Source of the DNA: Acinetobacter seifertii
Lineage (GTDB): Bacteria; Pseudomonadota; Gammaproteobacteria; Pseudomonadales; Moraxellaceae
Length of the DNA: 64,000 nucleotides
Assembly (NCBI RefSeq): GCF_000368065.1
Contig: NZ_KB851200.1
Coordinates: 1,667,204-1,731,203 of the forward strand
Direction of reading: 5' to 3'
Position numbers and translations under genes: made by a program. Positions 47,263 to 54,790 of this stretch are shown here, in pieces. Under the pieces are notes generated by a model. That model did no database searches, had not been told where the DNA came from, and saw nothing but the letters and a program-made list of their open reading frames with translations. Positions within the stretch are counted from its first letter, which is position 1, and every line of letters begins with the position of its first letter.

Positions 47263-48003
47263 TTAAATATTGCTAAGCGCGTAGTAGCGGGCTGTGTTTT
47301 GAAAGGCACGCTGATTTTGCGAACATGCATCACGACAAATATCGCTGTCTGTTAGTGAATTGGCTTTAAATAAACTGAGTTGAATATCAGCAGGTTGATA
47401 GATTGGGCTGGTGTCTAAACCATGCGGTGCAGCAGATAAAAATAGCAGGCAGTCCATTTCAAAACGCAGTTCAATGCTTTGATCAGTATTGTCAGAACTG
47501 ACATATGACAAGGCGCCGTTTTCATCAGGCACAACTTTAGAAAATAGGTTAACCGCGGCACTCAGGTCTTGGCTGGCAAGCCCGTATTTACACATTTCAA
47601 TGAGTAAGCTGTCTAAGCCGTTTTGGTACATATCATTGCGGGCATCTTGAAATGTGCGCGTTCCAAATTGCTTTTCAATTTGTTCAGGTCGACTTGGGCC
47701 ACAAAGTGCATCATTCCAGCCATGATCATCATGAACAATGGAAGCCATGACTCGGCCAAGGTCTGAGTACAATACGTTGGAAGCTTTTAAATAGGCAGTG
47801 TGTTGCCCTTTTAAACTGTCGGGCATATTGAATCGTTCAAGCACATCGGCAGCATTTACACAAAACAAAGAAACATTTGCCTGAGCGCCAAGCGATGTAA
47901 ATCTAAGAATAGTTCCTTTTTGAATACGACCCGACCAGTGATGTCCTCCGGGTAAAAGTTCGGTCCAAATCGCCTGATTGTTATGATAACTTGCAGTGTT
48001 CAT
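47263..48003 (-). CDS. DUF1989 protein, second carboxyguanidine deiminase subunit
   Basis: 246 residues, same fold as the next gene: GGHHWSGRIQKGTILRFTSLG, SDLGRVMASIVHDDHGWNDALCGP, LRFEMDCLLFLSAAPHGLD. It has fewer cysteines than its partner. First gene of the operon; its ATG follows the guanidine-I riboswitch by 27 bases with AGGAG as ribosome site. Works with the partner to deiminate carboxyguanidine. Confidence 0.88.
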   Translation of the reverse strand: MNTASYHNNQAIWTELLPGGHHWSGRIQKGTILRFTSLGAQANVSLFCVNAADVLERFNMPDSLKGQHTAYLKASNVLYSDLGRVMASIVHDDHGWNDALCGPSRPEQIEKQFGTRTFQDARNDMYQNGLDSLLIEMCKYGLASQDLSAAVNLFSKVVPDENGALSYVSSDNTDQSIELRFEMDCLLFLSAAPHGLDTSPIYQPADIQLSLFKANSLTDSDICRDACSQNQRAFQNTARYYALSNI

Positions 48004-48029
48004 AGCTACTCCTGTCGGATAGTTTTAGA

Positions 48030-48118
48030 CTTCCTCCCGGGCTTTTATCCCTCCGTGTAGTTCGCTAGGAACCGTGAACTCTCGGTCCAGTCATACGTAA
48101 AGTATCGGAACCCTAGAT
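48030..48118 (-). ncRNA. guanidine-I (ykkC) riboswitch
   Basis: On the minus strand the conserved blocks appear in order: CTAGGGTTCCG, CTGGACCGAGAG, ACACGGAGGGATAAAAGCCC, GGGAGG. These match the ykkC/guanidine-I aptamer, which binds guanidinium. The aptamer ends about 27 bases before the first ATG, leaving no room for an intrinsic terminator, so control is probably by ribosome-site access. The predicted sigma-54 start (about 48131) places the aptamer at the 5-prime end of the transcript. Confidence 0.93.
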
Positions 48119-48139
48119 CACTTTTAATTAGTTATGACT

Positions 48140-48157
48140 ATGCAAAGGACATGCCAG
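48140..48157 (-). promoter_or_regulatory. sigma-54 (-24/-12) promoter of the guanidine carboxylase operon
   Basis: CTGGCATGTCCTTTGCAT on the minus strand: GG and GC exactly ten bases apart, TTGCA complete, one mismatch in TGGCAC. Predicted start near 48131, just before the riboswitch. Confidence 0.75.
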
Positions 48158-48161
48158 CTTA

Positions 48162-48189
48162 GTATTACGGTTTTGATTAAAAGTAATAC
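48162..48189. promoter_or_regulatory. 28-bp NikR-like operator upstream of the guanidine carboxylase promoter
   Basis: GTATTAC-N14-GTAATAC, a perfect inverted repeat (with flanking A and T, AGTATTAC/GTAATACT). It lies at about -31 to -58 relative to the predicted start, upstream of the promoter, unlike the other two sites. Confidence 0.72.
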
Positions 48190-48235
48190 TAATCTTGGGC
48201 TGTTTAGGTGCGATTTAAGTTCAAAAATAAAAACC

Positions 48236-48253
48236 TGCACTTAAAATTGTGCA
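48236..48253. promoter_or_regulatory. possible NtrC enhancer site
   Basis: TGCAC-N8-GTGCA, about 110 bases upstream of the predicted sigma-54 start. NtrC sites usually read TGCAC-N7-GTGCA, so the spacing is one base off. Distance and symmetry fit an enhancer. Confidence 0.35.
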
Positions 48254-48261
48254 TTTCAAAA

Positions 48262-48288
48262 TAAAAAAGCCCCTTGCACGAAGAGGCT
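48262..48288 (-). terminator. Rho-independent terminator (minus strand)
   Basis: Stem GCCTCTT/AAGGGGC with one G-T pair, followed by six T on the minus strand. Ends the alcohol dehydrogenase gene. Confidence 0.82.
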
Positions 48289-48313
48289 TAAGAATGAATT
48301 ATAAGAGAGCGTA

Positions 48314-49477
48314 TTAAGGAAGTAGAATTACCTTGCGACAGTCCTGTTCTCTTTCATTAAAAATGCGATAACCCTCTGCGGCATCTTCTAATTTCATTCG
48401 GTGGGTAATAATCGTTTCAGGTGACAAGTCACCACGCTCAATAAATTCTAGTAAAAGCGGTAAATATTGATGCACATGGGTTTGGCCCATTTTAAAAGTT
48501 AAGCCTTTATCAAAAGCATCGCCAAATAAGAAGCCATGAATTGGGCCTGCATATACCCCCGGTACACTCACCACACCACCACGACGAACCGCGGCTATAC
48601 ATTGACGAAGCGCTGCGCCACTTGAACCTTCAAGCTTTAAATTGGTGAGCACTGTTTCAATGACACTGCCTTTTGCCTCGAAACCAATGGCATCAATCAC
48701 CGCATCGACGCCACGATAATTGTCGGTATTTTGAATAATAAATTCGGCCGCATCGACTTCATCAAAATTAACTGGAATGGCACCGTAGGTTGCCGCCGCA
48801 TAGGTCAATCGATATTCATTGTGATCGACCATAAATATCTTTTCAGCGCCAAGCATCTTGGCACAAGCGGCGCTTAATAGTCCGACTGGCCCTGCACCAT
48901 AAATTGCAACGGTTGAGCCACGAGTCACTTGAGCGTTGGTCACCGCCTGCCAAGCGGTAGGTAAAATATCGGTCAAGAAAAGTACTTTTTCATCTGACAA
49001 TGAACCAGGCACTTTAAAAGGTCCTTTGTTGGCTTTTGGGACACGAACATATTCTGCTTGGCCGCCCGGTACTCCGCCATATAAATGGCTATAACCAAAT
49101 AAAGCTGCACCAGGTGGAATTTGCTTTTTATTAATAATTGCACCACGCCCTGTATTGGTGGTTTCACAGGCAGCGGTCAGGTCAAGTTGGCAAAAGAAAC
49201 ATTCACCACAAGCAATCACAAAAGGCACAATGACACGGTCGCCTTTTTTCACGTGAGTGACTGCGGGGCCTACTTCTTCAACAATACCCATAAATTCATG
49301 CCCAAAGATATCGCCATGTTCAGTCTTTGGGATTTTGCCTCGATATAAATGCAAGTCAGAGCCACATATCGCTGTGGCGGTTACACGTAAAATAATGTCA
49401 TCCGGTTCTTGAATAATAGGGTCTGCAACCGTTTCAACTCGAACGTCTTCGGCACCGTGGTAAGTAAGAGCACGCAT
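48314..49477 (-). CDS. zinc-dependent alcohol/formaldehyde dehydrogenase
   Basis: 387 residues, medium-chain dehydrogenase. Catalytic zinc ligands in CGSDLH and GHEFMGIV; structural zinc cluster [18 protein letters not shown]-binding [11 protein letters not shown]. The length and the insertion [17 protein letters not shown] resemble glutathione-independent formaldehyde dehydrogenases and related enzymes. Substrate unknown. Single gene with its own terminator between the guanidine operon and the SRPBCC gene. Confidence 0.88.
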   Translation of the reverse strand: MRALTYHGAEDVRVETVADPIIQEPDDIILRVTATAICGSDLHLYRGKIPKTEHGDIFGHEFMGIVEEVGPAVTHVKKGDRVIVPFVIACGECFFCQLDLTAACETTNTGRGAIINKKQIPPGAALFGYSHLYGGVPGGQAEYVRVPKANKGPFKVPGSLSDEKVLFLTDILPTAWQAVTNAQVTRGSTVAIYGAGPVGLLSAACAKMLGAEKIFMVDHNEYRLTYAAATYGAIPVNFDEVDAAEFIIQNTDNYRGVDAVIDAIGFEAKGSVIETVLTNLKLEGSSGAALRQCIAAVRRGGVVSVPGVYAGPIHGFLFGDAFDKGLTFKMGQTHVHQYLPLLLEFIERGDLSPETIITHRMKLEDAAEGYRIFNEREQDCRKVILLP

Positions 49478-49728
49478 ATTGTTATTCCTCTATTTCCTTT
49501 CATGTCATTTGATTATGAGGAGGCTTTCTTTACCGTTTGCAACGATTGTTATTTTTCACGTAAGGCATATTACTCAAATACAAATAAATGAAGCCCTCGC
49601 TCTGCCCTAAAATGTGCAATATAGAGATGAAATCACGCCGACGAACTAGAATTCCACCCTAGTGAAAAGCGTGCTAATATCCAAATTCTGACAATTACTC
49701 ATGTCAAATTTACTTTAGAGGGAACAAG

Positions 49729-50160
49729 ATGTTAAAAACTCAAAAAATCAACATCGTACAAGAATTTGATACACCTATAGACAAAGTCTTTGCAGTCTTG
49801 AGTGAACACGAAAACCTAAGCAAACTTTTTGCCCCTGCTAAAGTCACTCGCATTAGTAATGGCAAGGATGCACGTAACGGTGTTGGCTCTGCCCGCAAGA
49901 TGTCTATTCCGTTTACACCTTCATTTGTTGAAACAAATTTAGTTTACAAAGAAAATGAACTGATCGAGTACGCGATCACAAGCGGCATTAGTCCAATTAA
50001 GGCGCATCGCGGTGTGATGCAATTTACTGACTTGGGAAATAACCGAACTCGTTTGAATTACACCATCAGCTTTAAAGGTCGCGTTCCTTTTATTGGCCCG
50101 ATTATTAAAGCTGCTTTAGAAAATGGCGTGAGCCGTGGTCTTAAAAAACTTAAGTTTTAA
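49729..50160 (+). CDS. SRPBCC-family (polyketide cyclase/START-like) protein
   Basis: 143 residues, one START-like domain: INIVQEFDTPIDKVFAVLSEHENL at the N-terminus and the conserved GVMQFTDLGNNRTRLNYTISF strand pair. Binds a hydrophobic ligand; no enzymatic residues stand out. Ribosome site GAGGGAA before ATG 49729. A monocistronic gene convergent with the TetR gene across a bidirectional terminator. Confidence 0.85.
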   Translation: MLKTQKINIVQEFDTPIDKVFAVLSEHENLSKLFAPAKVTRISNGKDARNGVGSARKMSIPFTPSFVETNLVYKENELIEYAITSGISPIKAHRGVMQFTDLGNNRTRLNYTISFKGRVPFIGPIIKAALENGVSRGLKKLKF

Positions 50161-50175
50161 CTCGTCCTATCAAAT

Positions 50176-50200
50176 AAAAGCCCTATTACGGGCTTTTATT
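50176..50200. terminator. bidirectional Rho-independent terminator
   Basis: AAAAGCCC (50176-50183) / GGGCTTTT (50190-50197) with T-rich continuation, between convergent SRPBCC and TetR genes. Confidence 0.85.
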
Positions 50201-50212
50201 TTTTGAAGATTT

Positions 50213-50767
50213 CTACGAAAACATCGCTATAAAATATGTGAATTGTTTATCCCGCTCATCTATATGGTTATCGCTGAGCCTTTGAATAATGGTTCCTTCA
50301 ATTATATGTAAAAGTAGTTTGGCATCGTGAAATGAAGCATCCGCTTTTAATGTTCTAAGCTGGCTATAAAGTTCATTGGTTAGCCACATTCTATATCTCA
50401 CTGCAGTTTGATAAGCGTTTGGGTAATTATTTTTAGTTTCAAAAATGGTTTTCAATAGCAGGTAATACATTCCTTCTAAGTCTGTATGTAAGTCATACAG
50501 TGTTTTGAGTTTGTCTCTCACATTTGAGTCTTGGTCATATTCAACCGTTGCAATGACTTTGTCTTGTAGCCGTTCTTTTTGCACGAGTAAGCAGATTTCA
50601 ATAAACCGCGCTTTGGACTGGAAGTGATGATAAAAAGTCATTTTTGTAATTTCAGACTCTTTGATAATTCTATCGACACCTACTAAATGGAATCCGTGAT
50701 GGTGAAATAAATCAATTGCTTTATTCACAACTTTTAAAGCACGTGTAGAAAGTACTAAAAGTGACAT
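50213..50767 (-). CDS. TetR/AcrR-family regulator
   Basis: 184 residues. HTH: AIDLFHHHGFHLVGVDRIIKESEITKMTFYHHFQSKARFI (typical helix-turn-helix with YHHF); the ligand domain follows with normal length. It is not divergent from a known partner: upstream lies the accessory island with the reverse transcriptase. Target unknown; the SRPBCC gene next door is a possible one. Confidence 0.85.
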   Translation of the reverse strand: MSLLVLSTRALKVVNKAIDLFHHHGFHLVGVDRIIKESEITKMTFYHHFQSKARFIEICLLVQKERLQDKVIATVEYDQDSNVRDKLKTLYDLHTDLEGMYYLLLKTIFETKNNYPNAYQTAVRYRMWLTNELYSQLRTLKADASFHDAKLLLHIIEGTIIQRLSDNHIDERDKQFTYFIAMFS

Positions 50768-51060
50768 ATCTGTACCGTTTAAAATAATTTTTTGTTGTAT
50801 GTAAAAGAGATAGAAATGCCGTCACTCTTAAATTGAGTGCTAAAAACAGGCATGCAAAAGCGGCACAATAAAGGTGTGCTCGCCTATCTCGGGTTTATTG
50901 TTGCTATGATTTTTGGGTCGAAACGATTCTTAAGGTGCAGAAAACCTAGAGTCGATTAAACCGATTTCGAGAGTATTTAAATGGTATAAATAGAGAGATT
51001 TTGGCAAAGGCCAAAAATTGAGAAGAATTTGTACGCATGAACGAACTCCTTTGGCTATAA
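50768..51060. other. non-coding junction at the left edge of the accessory island
   Basis: No gene seen. It contains a small palindrome TTTTGG-CAAAGG-CCAAAA (about 51000-51018) and promoter-like AT tracts. I find no direct-repeat attachment site that I could pair with the right edge near 53290. Confidence 0.4.
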
Positions 51061-51317
51061 AAGAAGTTTCACCGCATTACTGCTAAATAATGGTGGCGAA
51101 ACGAAAGAGGGTTAGCAGACTGGAGCCAAAGAATCCAGCACACCCGAAGGTGTCCCCCTCCCGTTCCGCCGTAGAGGGGGCACGCAGGGATTTCCACAAA
51201 AAAGTTAGACTTTTTCGTGTACTTTGGCTGATGGTCTGCTAAAACCAACTGGCAATGTAGGCCAGCCCGCAAAGGATAGTATTCGCTTTTGTTATCGTCA
51301 AGCGTAGGAAATGACAA
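51061..51317 (-). ncRNA. structured element resembling phage C4-antisense-RNA/Ash regions
   Basis: GC-rich and strongly folded. An outer helix pairs TTAGCAGAC and AGCCAAAG (51112-51131) with CTTTGGCT and GTCTGCTAA (51222-51242); inside are hairpins CCCCCTC/GAGGGGG (51154-51180), AAAAAGT/ACTTTTT (51199-51215) and ACACC/GGTGT; outside lies CTGGC/GCCAG. The minus strand is open for 82 codons (CPLYGGTGGGHLRVCWILWL), like the small ORFs over phage C4 RNA regions of the P4/Ash type, from memory of that family. I treat the ORF as secondary to the RNA. Strand and class are uncertain. Confidence 0.45.
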
Positions 51318-51435
51318 TTGTATTAAAGTAGAGCGGTCGAAGATATAAGAAAAATATAACTAAATGGACAATCGACTAAATACCTAGATAAAAAACCAGT
51401 AGATTTAATTTTTTATAAATAATTTGATTTTGTTC

Positions 51436-51466
51436 TTGAAAAATAAACCATTATCCTCATTATTGT
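51436..51466 (+). promoter_or_regulatory. weak promoter candidate for the RT-associated RNA
   Basis: TTGAAA (51436-51441) with an ATTATTGT segment 17-19 bases downstream. The -10 match is poor. A transcript would begin just before the first 119-bp repeat. Confidence 0.3.
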
Positions 51467-51489
51467 TAGAACGTAGCTTCTAATTTTCA

Positions 51490-51608
51490 TCTTTGCGAGT
51501 TGCGCTGCACGTATCCAAGCGGCATTGTGATACCACGGTCACTAGTTGGTCATGGGTCACTGGCGTGTCTCTGGACTATTCATTCGCCCATGACGGGCTG
51601 AGTAGTCA
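51490..51608 (+). repeat. 119-bp direct repeat, copy 1, upstream of reverse transcriptase
   Basis: Identical to 51886-52004 except two adjacent-region changes (CATTGTG here, CATACTG in copy 2). Each copy contains a long imperfect hairpin, AGTTGGTCATGGG pairing with CCCATGACGGGCT (12 of 13 positions with G-U pairs). GC content is higher than in neighbouring genes. The pair is probably part of the RNA partner of the RT. Confidence 0.9.
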
Positions 51609-51885
51609 TGAGATTTCTAGCTTGGACCCGTCTTCTTCCCTAGGTAATGTCGGGAAGGCGGGTAAAGAGCGTGTGGGGCAGCCCATGAGCACGGATGGGG
51701 AAGCGCGTAAGTCGTCACCTCACTCTGGCTGTGTTTTCGATTGGCTTTCATACGGTATTTGCGCCCTATTAAGTCATTTACACATTTGTTATTGGGAGGA
51801 TTTGGATTTGAGTGAGTTAAATACTTTGTTATTGCGTCTCATTCTCATTTGCTCGGCGGCGGTTGCGCGGTTCACGGTTTGCATC
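51609..51885 (+). ncRNA. unique 277-base segment between the repeats, candidate RT-associated non-coding RNA
   Basis: It sits between the two 119-bp repeats. It contains hairpins TTCCC/GGGAA within a CCCG/CGGG frame (about 51628-51663) and CCCAT/ATGGG (about 51682-51700), then a T-rich stretch. One plus-strand frame stays open through both repeats and this segment (51493-52032), but the product has no protein-like character. By analogy with RT systems that use an upstream RNA as template, I call the whole 51490-52050 region a candidate ncRNA locus. Confidence 0.45.
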
Positions 51886-52004
51886 TCTTTGCGAGTTGCG
51901 CTGCACGTATCCAAGCGGCATACTGATACCACGGTCACTAGTTGGTCATGGGTCACTGGCGTGTCTCTGGACTATTCATTCGCCCATGACGGGCTGAGTA
52001 GTCA
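51886..52004 (+). repeat. 119-bp direct repeat, copy 2, directly before the reverse transcriptase
   Basis: Second copy, 55 bases before the RT start codon and 396 bases after copy 1 (a multiple of three). The 55 bases after it contain the small inverted repeat CGCAAA/TTTGCG. Confidence 0.9.
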
Positions 52005-52059
52005 AGATTCCACCTCTTTAACGCAAACCTAGGGTTAGACATTTGCGGCAAGAATTACG

Positions 52060-53280
52060 ATGACAAAAAAAGTAAAAACTGCATTAGTTCAGGTTGCAAG
52101 CCTTGCTAATCTTGAAGAAGCTTGGGACCATATTTGGAAAAATTCAAAAAAACAATCTAAAAACTCATTAGATTTAAATAATATGAGTCTCAATGATTTT
52201 AATCATAATAAAAAACAACTATTAAAAAAAATTTCAAAAAAGTTGTTAGATAGATCTTATGGATTTACTGATCTCCATCCGTTTTTAGTTCCTAAATCGA
52301 ATGGTAAATATAGGTTAATTTGTGTACCGACTATTGAAGACCGTATAGTACAGCGAGCTTTACTAAATGTACTGAACAATTATTATCATAATCAACTTGA
52401 TAATGGTATAAGCTATGGTTTTATCACTAAAAAAACAGTCAAAGATGCGGCGAAGAAAGCCTGTGAACTTCGCAAGAAGCATAATTGGGTTTATAAAACT
52501 GATATCACTGCATTCTTCGATAATGTAGACCGTGAAAAACTTAAGGAAAAGATTAAATCTTTAGTTAAACATCGTTCTCTACATCCTCTATTATTTTCGA
52601 TAATAAATCGTGAAGTACGAATCACTTCAAATTCTCAAGCATCACGGATTAAAAAACTTGGAATTAGAAGAGGACATGGTGTCCGCCAAGGAATGCCTTT
52701 GTCTCCTTTTTTTGCAAATTTATTTTTAGGAACTTTTGATAGTGAAATTAAAGCTAATGGTTTTAGCGCTGTAAGATATGCTGATGATTTAATTTTCTTT
52801 GCTAAGAGTAAGCATGAATGTGAACAAATTGATAGTTTTTGCCGTACATCTTTAAAAAAATTAGATTTAGATATCCCCCTACTTAGTGAATTAAATTCAA
52901 AGACAGTAATTTACAACCCAGACGAAACAGTTGAGTTTTTAGGATTAGGTTTAAGTAAGAAAAAATGTAATGCTGACTATGAGCTTATTTTGACAAGTGA
53001 ACAATTGCATATGATCCGTACTGAATTACTACAATTAGGCTCAATCAAACAATTACTGGATAGTAATATTAAGCTAGCTAATCTTGGGGTTGCTATTGAG
53101 TCACGTATATCGGGCTATAAAGCCGCATACTCAGATTGTATTACTAACTATACTGAGCTTGAAAACCACATGATTGATTTACATCAGAAAGTTCTCCATA
53201 GAATATACGGAGTTGGTGGTTTAAATATTAATTTAAGTTCTCTTTCTAGTGAAAATAGAAAATTTCTTGGTTTAACTTAA
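52060..53280 (+). CDS. stand-alone reverse transcriptase (DRT/unknown-group type)
   Basis: 406 residues. RT motifs in order: LVPKSNGKYRLICVP and DRIVQRALL (about 76-104), motif A KTDITAFFD (146-154), motif B RQGMPLSPFFAN (209-220), motif C YADD (240-243), a motif D/E region FLGLGL (about 290), then a 110-residue thumb-like end with no added domain. Motif B has QGxPLSP, not the SQ of diversity-generating RTs. I see no maturase domain and no retron VTG signature. Size and the upstream repeated, structured RNA locus resemble defence-associated RTs with an ncRNA. Base composition is low-GC, unlike the repeat region before it. A weak ribosome site precedes ATG 52060. Confidence 0.85.
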   Translation: MTKKVKTALVQVASLANLEEAWDHIWKNSKKQSKNSLDLNNMSLNDFNHNKKQLLKKISKKLLDRSYGFTDLHPFLVPKSNGKYRLICVPTIEDRIVQRALLNVLNNYYHNQLDNGISYGFITKKTVKDAAKKACELRKKHNWVYKTDITAFFDNVDREKLKEKIKSLVKHRSLHPLLFSIINREVRITSNSQASRIKKLGIRRGHGVRQGMPLSPFFANLFLGTFDSEIKANGFSAVRYADDLIFFAKSKHECEQIDSFCRTSLKKLDLDIPLLSELNSKTVIYNPDETVEFLGLGLSKKKCNADYELILTSEQLHMIRTELLQLGSIKQLLDSNIKLANLGVAIESRISGYKAAYSDCITNYTELENHMIDLHQKVLHRIYGVGGLNINLSSLSSENRKFLGLT

Positions 53281-53307
53281 TCTAGTCAACTCCTTAGAAA
53301 GGCTTAA

Positions 53308-54528
53308 TCAATCCATCAACTTTTTACGGCGATACAACCCACAATCTCCTGAAAATAACGCTGCCAATAAACAAGTAATAATGGCGTAAGTGGCAACATT
53401 CATTCCAAATAGTTCAATCGCTAAAATAATAGATGTTAAAGGCGCCTTACTTGCCCCAGAAAACAAACTGACTAACCCTAAGCCTGCAAGCAATGAAATT
53501 GGTAGATTTAAAACCGCCCCTAAAGCATTACCTAATGTCGCCCCCACATAAAACAGTGGTGTAATTTCGCCACCTTTAAAACCCGACCCTAAAGTAATGG
53601 CAGTAAAAACAGTCTTGTTAAAAAAGTCGTAAAACTCAATCGGCACATAAAAAGATGCAATGATTTTATCTGTACCCAAACCGTTGTATTGCTGATGTGC
53701 AGTAAACAGCGTAAGTAGCATAATGACAATACCACCGACCATGGTTCTTAATGGCAAATAGCGAATGTATTTATAAAAGACATCACTCGCGAAATGAATA
53801 GCAGCAATAAAGAAACGCGCAGCTAAACCAAAGACTAACCCTGCCGCAATCAAGCTCATGAGCACGCCAAAATGAATAGCTGGAAACTCACTTATGACGT
53901 AAAAAACATGTGGATGAACTATATCGAATAGCTCAGGAATGGTCGAAGCAATCAGAGCAGACACAAAACATGGAAAAATAGCTGAGTATCTTAAATTACC
54001 TAAAGCGGTAATTTCTAAACCATAAATTGCACCAGCCATAGGCAAACCAAACACGCCAGCAAAACCAGCACCAATACTGGCGATTAAACAGATTTTGCGA
54101 TTGTCTTCCGAGATTTTTAAAATATGGCTTAAGTGGTCAATTAAAGCACCCGAAAGCTGTACCGCTGGTGCCTCACGCCCTGCGGAACCACCAAATAACT
54201 GCGTTAAAATTGATGTAATAAAAATGATGGGGCTCATTCGTTTTGGAATAAACGACTTAGGTTGATGAATCTCATCTATGAGTAAATGTGTTCCGCGTTC
54301 AATGGGCGATCCATATTTTTTAATGAGATAACCAATACCAAAACCCACAAAAGGCAAAAAGTAGATGAGCCAATGATGCAAACTTCTGACTTTATTTGAA
54401 ATATCAAAAGCCACAAAAATTGAGGTCGATGCCAGCCCCGCGACGACTCCAATCACAATGGATATGACGAGCCAATAAACACTGTATTTTAGAATTTGAT
54501 CATATTCAGATGAAGGTAGAATTTTCAT
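53308..54528 (-). CDS. CLC-family anion channel/transporter, fluoride-type features
   Basis: 406 residues, about ten or more hydrophobic segments. The GREAPAVQLSGALIDHL segment replaces the usual GREGP, and the FKGGEITPLFYVGATLGNALG segment resembles the CLC-F (fluoride/proton antiporter) group; the GSGIP motif is absent, its place being taken by RGTHLLIDEIH. The external gating glutamate is present (GREA). No fluoride riboswitch was seen in the 262 bases upstream. CLC-F identity is inference from motifs recalled, so I keep the call at family level. Confidence 0.82.
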   Translation of the reverse strand: MKILPSSEYDQILKYSVYWLVISIVIGVVAGLASTSIFVAFDISNKVRSLHHWLIYFLPFVGFGIGYLIKKYGSPIERGTHLLIDEIHQPKSFIPKRMSPIIFITSILTQLFGGSAGREAPAVQLSGALIDHLSHILKISEDNRKICLIASIGAGFAGVFGLPMAGAIYGLEITALGNLRYSAIFPCFVSALIASTIPELFDIVHPHVFYVISEFPAIHFGVLMSLIAAGLVFGLAARFFIAAIHFASDVFYKYIRYLPLRTMVGGIVIMLLTLFTAHQQYNGLGTDKIIASFYVPIEFYDFFNKTVFTAITLGSGFKGGEITPLFYVGATLGNALGAVLNLPISLLAGLGLVSLFSGASKAPLTSIILAIELFGMNVATYAIITCLLAALFSGDCGLYRRKKLMD

Positions 54529-54620
54529 TCGCTTTCTTCAATTCGCCTTTGAGTGAGTGCCAAATTCTCAAATTATTTTTTATGCAGCCAGCTCATTAAG
54601 TGAGAAATGCTTAAACTGGG

Positions 54621-54653
54621 CTAAAAATTAAAGCTCGCATAAGCGAGCTTTAA
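54621..54653 (-). terminator. Rho-independent terminator (minus strand)
   Basis: Perfect 11-bp stem TTAAAGCTCGC/GCGAGCTTTAA with an ATAA loop, followed on the minus strand by an ATTTTTA tract. Ends the NRAMP-pxp-biotin carboxylase operon. Confidence 0.85.
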
Positions 54654-54790
54654 ATACAGTGATCAATATTTATATCACTTAACTGTGATAAATATCTCAT
54701 AACCATTACAGGCTTTCAAGTTGAAATTGGTTAATCAAAGGTTAAAACCATCGACTCAATTAATTAATAAACAATCAATAAAGTAAATAA

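Noticed and set aside
48236..48253. A firm NtrC binding site
   Set aside because: Symmetry fits but the half-site spacing is eight instead of seven bases, so it is listed only as possible.
51069..51317. Conventional minus-strand gene of 82 codons
   Set aside because: The stretch is dominated by nested inverted repeats, and the predicted peptide is cysteine- and tryptophan-rich without a family. RNA structure explains the sequence better.
51490..52060. Diversity-generating retroelement with the two 119-bp repeats as template and variable repeats
   Set aside because: The repeats differ at only two positions (T/A and G/C), not at adenines in a pattern; neither lies in a protein 3-prime end; and the RT has QGMPLSP rather than the SQ motif of DGR enzymes.
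51460..53280. Classical retron (msr-msd plus RT)
   Set aside because: I do not see the a1/a2 inverted repeats with a branching G, nor the retron VTG motif, and the upstream region is much longer than usual. It cannot be excluded without structure search, so only the general class is claimed.
52060..53280. Group II intron maturase/RT
   Set aside because: No maturase X or endonuclease domain follows the RT, and no domain V-like hairpin (AGC...GUY) is seen after the gene.
54529..54790. Fluoride (crcB) riboswitch for the CLC gene
   Set aside because: No GGNGATGG-type core on the minus strand upstream of 54528; the only strong structure is the terminator of the preceding operon.
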